Assembly (NCBI GenBank): GCA_900317295.1
Contig: ONGB01000006.1
Location: 1 to 37,097, forward strand
Source of the DNA: an uncultured Erysipelotrichaceae bacterium
GTDB lineage: Bacteria; Bacillota_I; Bacilli_A; RFN20; CAG-826
Direction of reading: 5' to 3'
Length of the DNA: 37,097 nt
Under the pieces are notes generated by a model. The model was not told the DNA's origin. It made no database searches and saw only the letters and a list, made by a program, of their open reading frames with translations. This document shows, piece by piece, positions 31,081 through 37,097 of this stretch. Both the position numbers and the translations under genes were made by a program. Position 1 is the stretch's first letter. Every line of letters begins with the position of its first letter.

Positions 31081-31623
31081 CTATTTCAGGTGTCTCGCCA
31101 TGTCTTCGGTGGGTAGGCCCATGACGTTGTCGAAGCTCCCGTCGATTTCCCTAATCAACGGGAAGCCGTCCTGGATGCCGTAGGCCCCGGCTTTGTCCAA
31201 GGGGGATTTGGTCCTGACGTATTCCTCGATCAGTTCCTCGGATAGCTCGTTGAACAGCACTCGCGTGGCGACGGTGCGGGTGATCTCCTTCTTCTTGGAC
31301 AGATAGGTATAGCCCGACAAGACGGTCTGCCATCTGCCGCTTTCCTTTCGGAGCATCGCCTTGGCCTCCTCCTCGTCCTTGGGCTTGCCCAGCACCTTCT
31401 CGTCTAGGACGACGATCGTATCGCAGGCGATGATCTCATCTTCGGGATAGGAGGCGAAAACCGCATAGGCCTTAAGCCGGCTTTCTTCCGCGGCCAAATC
31501 TTTTGGGGTCAAAACCGTATCCAAAAGCCTTTCGTCGACCTCGGGGACGACGATTTTGAATTCGGGATAGATTTTCTTTAATAGCTCTTTCCGCCTAGGG
31601 GAGGCGGAGGCGAGGATGACCAT
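31081..31623 (-). CDS. maf: Maf-family nucleoside triphosphate pyrophosphatase
   Basis: A 180-residue Maf/Ham1-like house-cleaning enzyme that hydrolyses non-canonical or pyrimidine NTPs (dTTP, UTP and modified forms) to monophosphates. ASASPRRKELL at 5-15, PEVDE, ACDTIVV (about 66-72) and the KAGAYGIQDG loop near 143 are all conserved. The ATG overlaps the RNase J stop as TGATG, so it is translationally coupled. In Bacillus, Maf sits with cell-shape genes instead; this pairing with RNase J may be lineage-specific. Confidence 0.94.
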   Translation of the reverse strand: MVILASASPRRKELLKKIYPEFKIVVPEVDERLLDTVLTPKDLAAEESRLKAYAVFASYPEDEIIACDTIVVLDEKVLGKPKDEEEAKAMLRKESGRWQTVLSGYTYLSKKKEITRTVATRVLFNELSEELIEEYVRTKSPLDKAGAYGIQDGFPLIREIDGSFDNVMGLPTEDMARHLK

Positions 31624-33287
31624 CAGCGCGTCTCCATGATGACCGGGATGATCATCGGCTTCCTGCCGGTGCGACGTTCAATGTATTTGGAAAGGCGGGC
31701 CTTTAGCTCGTTTTTGATTTCGGCGTAGCTCGCCTTCATTCCCATCAGTTCGGCGACGGCGTCTTGCGCGCGGATTTGGCTATGGCGGACGACATGGGAA
31801 TCCTCCGCGGAATTGAAGCCGCGGGTATAGACTAGCGGCGGAACGATGACCTTGCGCGAACGGGAGTCGATGGTCATAAGCACGGTGACCATCCCGTCGT
31901 TTTTGAGCACTTCGCGGTCGGACATCGTCACATCGGAGACCCCGGTGAGGTCATTCCCGTCGATATAGACATCGGAGGCGGGGACTTTCCCTCCGCGGGT
32001 GACTTTGTGGTCATAAAGGGTGATCTGATCGCCATTATCGCAGACGAAAATCTTGCTAGGATCTAGCCCTAATTGGGCGGCGAGCTCGCCATGGAGCTTG
32101 AGCATGCGGTATTCGCCATGGACCGGCATGAAGTGGCGTGGATTGACGAGACGCTGCATCAAACGGAGCTCCTGGCGGCTCGGGTGGCCGGAGGAATGAA
32201 GAGAGAAGGCGAGGGAGTTTTGCTTCACGTCCGCGCCCATTTTGACGAGCTTGTTGACCAAACGGTCGACTAACGCCCCGTTGCCCGGGATCGGGTTAGA
32301 GGAGAAGACGACGGTATCGCCGGGGTAGATGTGCGTATAACGGTTATCCCCATCGACGATGCGGGAAAGCGCGGCCATCTTCTCGCCTTGGCTGCCGGTG
32401 CAGAGGATGCAGACTTCAGGGTTCCTGTAGTTCTTTAGCATCGTCTCCTGGATGAGCGAGGAATCGGGGATCTTGATATAGCCGAGTTCCCTGGCGATGC
32501 CGATGACGTTTTTCATCGAACGGCCTAAGACGCAGATTTTCCTGCCGTGGGCAATCGCCACTTCGACGACCTGCTGGATACGGTTGATGTTGCTGGAGAA
32601 GGTGGAGACGATGATGCGGCCCGGGGCCTTGTCGAAGGTCTCTTCTACGCCGGCGCGGACATTGGTTTCCGAAGGGGTGTAGCCCTCAATTTCGGCGTTG
32701 GTGGAGTCCGCCATCAAAAGATCGACGCCCTCATTGCCCAAACGGGCGAGTTTATCGATCTCGAATTTAGGGCCGACGGGGGTCAAATCGATCTTGAAGT
32801 CGCCGCTTTCGATGATGCGGCCCTGCGGGGTATCGATGCAGACGCCATAGGAATCGGGGATCGAGTGGGTGACGCGGAAGAAGGAGACGCGGAATTCCTC
32901 GCCGATGGTGACGATGGAATCCTGATCGAATTCCTCGATGCGGACGGGATCGCGGAAACGGGCGTCTTCTAGCTTATGGCGGATCAATGCCGCGGCGAGG
33001 CGCGGGGCGTAGATCACGGGGATATAGACCGAGCGGAGCAAGAAGGGGATGCCGCCGATATGGTCCTCGTGGCCGTGGGTGATGAAAAGCGCTTTGATCT
33101 TCGAACGGTTGTTCTTTAGATAGGTGTAGTCGGGGATGACGTAATCGACGCCGGGGAGGTTCGCTTCGGGGAAGCGTACGCCGGCATCGACCATGATCAA
33201 AGAACGGTCGGATTCAAAACAGTAGGTGTTTTTGCCAACCTCTCCTAATCCGCCTAAGGCGAAGATGTTGATCGGGGAATCTTTCAT
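31623..33287 (-). CDS. rnj: Ribonuclease J
   Basis: A 554-residue metallo-beta-lactamase/beta-CASP RNase with 5' exo- and endonuclease activity. The metal motif HGHEDHIGG is at 71-79; H-S-I-P-D in RVTHSIPDSYG, ADSTNAE and SSGHPSRQEL supply further metal and RNA contacts, and PVHGEYR follows near 385. The C-terminal domain is intact, so it resembles RNase J1. ATG 33287 was chosen; TTG 33293 is an alternative. A TATAGT at 33356-33361 implies a leader of about 60 nt, with no clear ribosome site. The remaining gap (to 33419) has only a GCGGTTT/AAACCGC dyad at the def stop. Confidence 0.95.
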   Translation of the reverse strand: MKDSPINIFALGGLGEVGKNTYCFESDRSLIMVDAGVRFPEANLPGVDYVIPDYTYLKNNRSKIKALFITHGHEDHIGGIPFLLRSVYIPVIYAPRLAAALIRHKLEDARFRDPVRIEEFDQDSIVTIGEEFRVSFFRVTHSIPDSYGVCIDTPQGRIIESGDFKIDLTPVGPKFEIDKLARLGNEGVDLLMADSTNAEIEGYTPSETNVRAGVEETFDKAPGRIIVSTFSSNINRIQQVVEVAIAHGRKICVLGRSMKNVIGIARELGYIKIPDSSLIQETMLKNYRNPEVCILCTGSQGEKMAALSRIVDGDNRYTHIYPGDTVVFSSNPIPGNGALVDRLVNKLVKMGADVKQNSLAFSLHSSGHPSRQELRLMQRLVNPRHFMPVHGEYRMLKLHGELAAQLGLDPSKIFVCDNGDQITLYDHKVTRGGKVPASDVYIDGNDLTGVSDVTMSDREVLKNDGMVTVLMTIDSRSRKVIVPPLVYTRGFNSAEDSHVVRHSQIRAQDAVAELMGMKASYAEIKNELKARLSKYIERRTGRKPMIIPVIMETR

Positions 33288-33419
33288 ACTCAAAAAAGGG
33301 TTATCCGTTCACGAAATGAAATATTGCCTTCGCTTATGTTTCTTTCGTTGGTCTCACTATACGCGAAGAAAAAAAGAAAAGGAAGGGGGTTTGCAAGAGT
33401 TTTGGCAGTAAGCGGTTTC

Positions 33420-33971
33420 TTAAACCGCGACGGCGCCGGGGATGTCTTTATCCGGGTCTTTCGGATCGATGTGGTCGTAGAAAAGAACGCCGTCGAGATG
33501 GTCCATTTCGTGCTGGAGGACGATGGCGTCATAGCCGCGGGCGGTGATGACGATCTCTTCCTTGAGCTTGGCCTCATAGGCCTTCACCTTGATTTTGAAG
33601 TCGCGATAGACGCGTCCTGGGTGCGGGTCATCGACGGAAAGGCAGCCTTCCCCGCCTTGGAGGTAGGCTTTGCGGATGGAGTTGACGATGATCTTGGGGT
33701 TGACGAGCTGATACTCGACGAGGGGGTTCTTCTCGTCGCCGGTGGGATAGGAAATGACCAGCATCCTAATGGAATGGCCGACCTGCGGGGCGGCGAGCCC
33801 GACGCCTTCGCGGACGGAGGGATGCTTCTTGCGGTATTCCTCGTCTTGGGAAAGTTTCAATTCCTTGAGCATTTCGTCGATGAGGGCTTGGTTTTCTTCG
33901 GATAAGGGAAGCGGGACCTCCTTGCAGCGGAGGCGGAGCTTCGGATCGGTGTCTTTGACAATCTTCAACAT
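33420..33971 (-). CDS. def: Peptide deformylase
   Basis: A 183-residue Fe/Zn enzyme removing the N-formyl group from nascent proteins. Motif 1 GVGLAAPQVG at 56-65, motif 2 EGCLSV (Cys110) and motif 3 QHEMDHLDG (His154, Glu155, His158) are intact. The insert between motifs 1 and 2 (YPTGDEKNPLVEYQLVNPKI) fits the Gram-positive type 2 class. The extended -10 TGCTACAAT ends 9 nt before the ATG at 33971, predicting a leaderless mRNA. Upstream in-frame codons to 33992 overlap that promoter. It is divergent from ylbF with 52 bp between starts. Confidence 0.95.
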   Translation of the reverse strand: MLKIVKDTDPKLRLRCKEVPLPLSEENQALIDEMLKELKLSQDEEYRKKHPSVREGVGLAAPQVGHSIRMLVISYPTGDEKNPLVEYQLVNPKIIVNSIRKAYLQGGEGCLSVDDPHPGRVYRDFKIKVKAYEAKLKEEIVITARGYDAIVLQHEMDHLDGVLFYDHIDPKDPDKDIPGAVAV

Positions 33972-33980
33972 AACGCGGCC

Positions 33981-34014
33981 ATTGTAGCACAAAGGCGCGT
34001 GCGGGGTGTAAAAT
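33981..34014. promoter_or_regulatory. Divergent leaderless promoters, def and ylbF
   Basis: Minus TGC-TACAAT (33981-33989) and plus TAAAAT (34009-34014), each ending 9 nt before its start codon. The two polymerase footprints must overlap within the 52-bp gap. Confidence 0.6.
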
Positions 34015-34023
34015 CATGCCTAG

Positions 34024-34386
34024 ATGAAGAATGCCACCACCCGCGCCTTATCCGCTTTGCGGCAGGGGCTAAAAGAAGATCCGCGCATCGTCGAGCTCGA
34101 CCGCCTCGACGCGGAGCTTTCCTCTTATCCCGAAATTCTTTCGCTTTCCGCGAAGATGAAGGAAGCGGGGGAGCGGTATTATGAATTGACCAAGACCAAG
34201 GGGAACGAGGATGAGGAGACCCGCCTCGCCCAGCATGAGCTCTACCTCGCCAAGAAGGCGCTAGACGAAGCTCCGGAGGCGATGGAATATCGCAACCAAT
34301 ACGCGGTGGTCCGCCGCCTATATGCCGAGATTGATGGAATTTTGTTCGGGCCGTTCCGCCCGGGAAGGGGGGATTGCCACGCTTAA
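34024..34386 (+). CDS. YlbF/YmcA-family protein
   Basis: A 120-residue helical protein of the YlbF family. LDRLDAELSSYPEILSLSAKMKEAGERYYELT is followed by an acidic loop (GNEDEETR) and helix HELYLAKKALDEAPEAMEYRNQYAVVRRLYAEIDGILF, the family's hallmark order. In Bacillus, YlbF with YmcA and YaaT forms a Fe-S complex that guides RNase Y and affects competence and sporulation; the two-cysteine cluster site is not evident here, where the only Cys is near the C-terminus. It is predicted leaderless. The ylbF-rsmD-coaD order matches Bacillus ylbF-ylbH-ylbI with ylbG missing. Confidence 0.82.
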   Translation: MKNATTRALSALRQGLKEDPRIVELDRLDAELSSYPEILSLSAKMKEAGERYYELTKTKGNEDEETRLAQHELYLAKKALDEAPEAMEYRNQYAVVRRLYAEIDGILFGPFRPGRGDCHA

Positions 34387-34921
34387 GATCATCGCCGGGA
34401 AATACCGTTCCCGCCTAATCGAAGTCCCCCCGACGGACACCATCCCCACGAAGAACCGCGTGAGGGAGGCGATCCTTTCTTCGCTTTGCATGGATATCGA
34501 AGGGGCGAGGGTATTGGACCTTTTCGCCGGTTCGGGGGCCTTAGGCATCGAGACGCTTAGCCGCGGGGCGAAGTATTGCCTATTCTGCGACGTCGAATAC
34601 GAGGCCTGCCAAGTCATCAAGAAGAATCTGGTCTCCTTGCAGGAATTCAACGCGAAGGTATTCCATGGGGATTACCTATCCTGCCTTTCCAAGGAGAAAG
34701 AGCCCTTTGACATCGTCTTCCTCGACCCGCCTTACGCGAAAAAGGAATTCTATGGAAAAGCGGTGGAGGTTTTATTCAAATATGACCTGCTTTCCCCATC
34801 GGCCCGCCTCGTTCTAGAATATGAGGGCGAAACGCCGGAAATCATAGGCGAATTCGCGTCGAGAAAAGAGAAAAACTACGGCAAAACCCGCGTGCTTTGG
34901 CTCAATAGAGAGGGAAGATAG
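34322..34921 (+). CDS. rsmD: 16S rRNA (guanine966-N2)-methyltransferase
   Basis: A SAM-dependent methyltransferase. Homology starts at LKIIAGKYRSRLIEVPP (from 34382), then TKNRVREAIL, motif I LDLFAGSGALGIETLSRG and catalytic FLDPPY. The start is unclear. ATG 34322 and 34334 give N-terminal extensions of about 15-20 residues inside ylbF, without ribosome sites. The family start aligns with a non-ATG codon: ATT 34373 or ACG 34379, behind a GGAAGGGGGG tract and across the ylbF stop (34384-34386). The ATG 34322 frame is given as a formal start; coupled re-initiation at a rare codon is possible. Confidence 0.88.
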   Translation: MPRLMEFCSGRSAREGGIATLKIIAGKYRSRLIEVPPTDTIPTKNRVREAILSSLCMDIEGARVLDLFAGSGALGIETLSRGAKYCLFCDVEYEACQVIKKNLVSLQEFNAKVFHGDYLSCLSKEKEPFDIVFLDPPYAKKEFYGKAVEVLFKYDLLSPSARLVLEYEGETPEIIGEFASRKEKNYGKTRVLWLNREGR

Positions 34922-35401
34922 ATGAAGAAAATCGGCGTTTATCCTGGGTCGTTCGACCCGATCACCAATGGGCATATGGACGTGCTCCTACGCTCAACGA
35001 AGGTCTTCGATGAGGTAATCCTCCTCCTCGCGGTCAATCCCAATAAGAAAAGCATCTTCTCCGTGGAAGAGCGTTTGGAGATGATGAAAGAGGCCGTGAA
35101 GGACCTCCCCAACGTAAGGGTGGACTTCACGCCGGGCCTCGTCGTCGATTATTGCCGCGAGCATGATACGAAACATATTATTCGCGGATTACGCGCGGTC
35201 ACGGACTTCGAATACGAGTTCCAGCTCGCCGCGGCCAACCGTTACGTCAATCCCGAGGTCGACATGGTGTTCTTCATGTCGGGGTCCGGCACATCCTTCA
35301 TCTCCTCCTCCGCGATCCACCAGATGCATGAAGGCGGGGTCGATATTTCCGCATTGGTGCCGTCCGTCGTGATGAAGGCCTACGAAAAGAAAGGCCATTG
35401 A
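34922..35401 (+). CDS. coaD: Phosphopantetheine adenylyltransferase
   Basis: A 159-residue nucleotidyltransferase for the fourth step of coenzyme A synthesis. PGSFDPITNGHMDVL at 8-22 contains the (T/H)xGH motif (TNGH, 15-18); IRGLRAVTDFEYEFQLA and the SGTSFISSSAIHQM segment are conserved. The ATG begins on the base after the rsmD stop, so the pair is translationally coupled. It ends in a strong terminator. Confidence 0.97.
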   Translation: MKKIGVYPGSFDPITNGHMDVLLRSTKVFDEVILLLAVNPNKKSIFSVEERLEMMKEAVKDLPNVRVDFTPGLVVDYCREHDTKHIIRGLRAVTDFEYEFQLAAANRYVNPEVDMVFFMSGSGTSFISSSAIHQMHEGGVDISALVPSVVMKAYEKKGH

Positions 35402-35419
35402 CCTTATATCTATATATAA

Positions 35420-35452
35420 AAAGGGACCGCTTCGGAGGCGGTCCCTATTTTA
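35420..35452. terminator. Bidirectional terminator, coaD and YfiH-like gene
   Basis: A 9-bp perfect stem AGGGACCGC/GCGGTCCCT with A/T tracts on both sides; TATATATA precedes it. Confidence 0.9.
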
Positions 35453-36001
35453 TCGGAGGATGGCTTCGACGAGGTTTTTTTCCTCTTCCCCGCGTAGGCG
35501 GGAGAAGAAGAGGGATTCGTTTTCGAAGGTATCGTATTCGCTGATGAGGATGTTCTCGGGAAGCAGCCCTAGCTCACGGAGCCTAGCGAATAGGAGGACG
35601 GGGACATCGAGGTAGTCGACGCCGGAGGTGCGCTTCCCCGCGGCGCGATAGCCCTTTTCCAAAAGATGGAGGATGACGGGGCGTTCGACGGGGCAATGAG
35701 AGAAGGTAAGGGCCGGCCCGATTTCCGCGTGGAGGGAGGCGGGGTCGATGCCTTGTTCCTTTAAAACCTTTTTCAACGGATCGAGGAAACCTTCTTGGGT
35801 GGCGGTAAGATGATCGGCTTTGAAGCCCAAAAGGAATTTGCCCGGAACGGCGAGGAACACCGCGGTTTCATCATTGATGAGGAGGCGGAAGGCTTCCCCG
35901 GGTTTGGTGAGGAAAGAGAAGTCGGGGTTGGCCTTGATGTTTAAAGGCGCTTTCTTCTCGCCGAAGCGGAGGTCGAAGGCTTGCTGCTTTTGCTCAATCA
36001 T
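35450..36001 (-). CDS. Divergent YfiH/laccase-domain-like protein
   Basis: A 183-residue protein whose second half matches the YfiH (multicopper polyphenol oxidoreductase, now seen as purine nucleosidase-like) family: HAEIGPALTFSHC, then DYLDVPVLLFARLRELGLLPENI and SLFFSRLRGEEEKNL, the counterpart of the FFSYRR ending. The canonical zinc residues are missing: no HAGWRG (FKADHLT in its place) and no TADC motif (INDETAV). Length is about 70 residues short of the norm. It may be a non-catalytic relative. AAGGAGC precedes the ATG. An intrinsic terminator separates it from the upstream gene, so expression may need read-through. Confidence 0.55.
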   Translation of the reverse strand: MIEQKQQAFDLRFGEKKAPLNIKANPDFSFLTKPGEAFRLLINDETAVFLAVPGKFLLGFKADHLTATQEGFLDPLKKVLKEQGIDPASLHAEIGPALTFSHCPVERPVILHLLEKGYRAAGKRTSGVDYLDVPVLLFARLRELGLLPENILISEYDTFENESLFFSRLRGEEEKNLVEAILR

Positions 36002-36013
36002 CGTCTTGCTCCT

Positions 36014-36039
36014 TAAAAGAAAGCCCGCAAGGCGCGGGC
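36014..36039 (-). terminator. Terminator between the anchored protein and YfiH-like genes
   Basis: Minus-strand GCCCGC/GCGGGC stem (36023-36039) followed by TTTCTTTTAA, directly before the AAGGAGC of the next gene. It can act as an attenuator if the two genes share a promoter. Confidence 0.82.
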
Positions 36040-36051
36040 ATTCTCAAATTG

Positions 36052-36990
36052 TTATTTCTGGTAGTTCTCCGTGAACTTGTTTGCGGTGTCGGTGATCTCG
36101 GTGTGGTTCCACATATCGAGGAGGAAGTCCGCCTTGTCATAGGCGGCGGTCCCATCGATGGAGAACGCGGCTTCGGAGACGCCGGGGCGGCCGAGGTCAT
36201 AGGCGGCTTCGGTGAAGTCGACGAGGAAGATGGTCGGCTTGTCGATGTTGGCGGCCTCGGTGATGTGCTGATAGTAGGAAGCGGAGATGCTGGCGTTGAG
36301 CTTATAGGGGGTATCCTCAAGGCGTCCGCCGGCCTGGGAGAAGAAGTCGGCTCCGCCGGGGAGGGCGCCGCTCCACTTTTCGAGGTAGCGGTTGAAGGCG
36401 ACCTTATCCTCTTCGAGCTCGAAATCATCGTCGTTAGAGGAAGTCTCATCGGTGAAGATGGTCTTCAGACGGAAGGGGAGTTCGTCTTCGCCGTTCTTCT
36501 TTTCGATGGTCTCGAAACGGGTGTTCCAGTTCTCTTGGAGGGTCTTGAAGCCTTCGGTGATGGTGTCGGCGGTGGAGCTATCGAGATAGACGAGGAAATA
36601 CTTCTCGCCGAACCCGAGCGGGTTGGTCTCGCCGATGCTGCCTTCGCTGCGGTTGGTAAGCGCCGCGCGGTATGCTTCATAGGTGGGGTAGTCGGTCTTC
36701 GAAACGAAGGAGGTATCGAAGAGGGAACGGGTGAGGCGGTCGGCTTCGGTGTCGATCGTCACGCCGCCTTCGAGGGCGCCTTCGCCTTCGAGGGTGATCT
36801 TATAGCTGGAGAAGTAGGTGGAAGAGCTCCCCGCGCCGCCCATGGCCGAGAACCAGGTGGTGAATTTGGGGATGGAGAAGATGACGGCGAAGATGGAGCC
36901 GACGATGAGCAAGGGCTGGACCCAAGCGGTTTCCCTGATCCAGCGCCAGAGCTTCGTCAAGCGCGCGCCGATGGCTTTCAGAATGTTCAT
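36052..36990 (-). CDS. Membrane-anchored protein of unknown function
   Basis: A 312-residue protein with a basic amphipathic N-terminus (MNILKAIGARLTKLWRWIRE), one membrane helix at about 23-43 and an acidic extracytoplasmic region rich in Ser, Thr and Asp. Segments KYFLVYLDSSTADTITEGFKTL and KPTIFLVDFTEAAYDLG resemble the strand-helix start and the beta-3 strand of a thioredoxin-like fold, but no cysteine is present, so this is only a suggestion. The start at 36990 follows GGAGGAT by 4 nt; a longer frame to 37092 lacks a ribosome site. The -10 TATTAT near 37036 has the extended TGC, giving a leader of about 40 nt. Confidence 0.75.
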   Translation of the reverse strand: MNILKAIGARLTKLWRWIRETAWVQPLLIVGSIFAVIFSIPKFTTWFSAMGGAGSSSTYFSSYKITLEGEGALEGGVTIDTEADRLTRSLFDTSFVSKTDYPTYEAYRAALTNRSEGSIGETNPLGFGEKYFLVYLDSSTADTITEGFKTLQENWNTRFETIEKKNGEDELPFRLKTIFTDETSSNDDDFELEEDKVAFNRYLEKWSGALPGGADFFSQAGGRLEDTPYKLNASISASYYQHITEAANIDKPTIFLVDFTEAAYDLGRPGVSEAAFSIDGTAAYDKADFLLDMWNHTEITDTANKFTENYQK

Positions 36991-37097
36991 TGATATCCTC
37001 CGCGGAAAGTGGCCTGTATAAAAACAGCGGGTAAATAATAGCACCCTCCCTGCGCGTGGGCAACATGCTTTCACACCCCCGCCTAAGCGCAATAGGA

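Noticed and set aside
36049-36993. 314-residue plus-strand frame
   Set aside because: Mirror of the anchored-protein gene, with repetitive Gly/Glu/Val composition and no promoter or SD.

Overview
The window looks like a chromosomal segment of a Firmicutes (Bacilli-type) bacterium, probably an uncultured, host-associated lineage near Erysipelotrichia or other wall-poor Bacilli. The gene families point there: an Spx regulator with a neighbouring CYTH protein, the ylbF-rsmD-coaD order, long-form HPF, RNase J, a CymR-like Rrf2 regulator beside cysK, MntP, and two single-copy tRNA genes with canonical sigma-A promoters. UGA is used as a normal stop and UGG as Trp, so the code is standard. Most genes are rich in G/C-ending codons. 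One stretch (about 24.5-25.7 kb) is clearly AT-rich and looks foreign.

Layout. 0.1-2.1 kb (minus): S1-domain protein, IspD, HAD phosphatase. 2.2-4.2 kb: convergent LemA-like gene and ABC-F ATPase. 4.25-4.65 kb: a 49-residue protein with its own promoter, a cluster of cre-like operators and a terminator. 4.7-11.2 kb (minus): carbonic anhydrase, S41-type lipoprotein, tRNA-Leu, a large anchored surface protein, MgtE. 11.3-20.4 kb (plus): GT2-GtrA glycosyltransferase, PduL-type phosphotransacylase, TSCPD protein, a large membrane protein, a SAM-responsive leader and metK, HPF, then a HAD/unknown/membrane trio. 20.5-24.3 kb: DegV, MntP, a CymR-like/pyridoxamine-kinase operon and divergent cysK. 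24.5-25.7 kb: AT-rich HxlR/cupin island ending next to tRNA-Ser. 25.9-35.4 kb: pseudouridine synthase, phosphohexomutase, HAD, Spx, CYTH, an EIIB-like membrane protein, Maf-RNase J, Def, YlbF-RsmD-CoaD. 35.4-37 kb (minus): a YfiH-like protein and an anchored protein of unknown function.

Functional links. The 22.1-24.3 kb block joins cysteine synthase, a kinase that supplies its PLP cofactor, and an Rrf2 repressor ending in a C-terminal isoleucine that may dock into CysK. metK follows a compact SAM-I-like aptamer with a visible terminator and antiterminator, giving SAM feedback on SAM synthesis. Hpf, RNase J, Def, Spx and the RNA-modifying enzymes cover RNA and protein quality control.

The most striking genome-wide signal is transcript architecture. 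About ten first-in-transcript genes have a -10 hexamer ending only 6-9 nt before the ATG, with no room for a Shine-Dalgarno leader, so their mRNAs are predicted to be leaderless. Downstream operon genes and a second set of promoters use ordinary AGGAGG sites. This pattern also settles several start codons, because some upstream in-frame ATGs lie inside the -10 itself.
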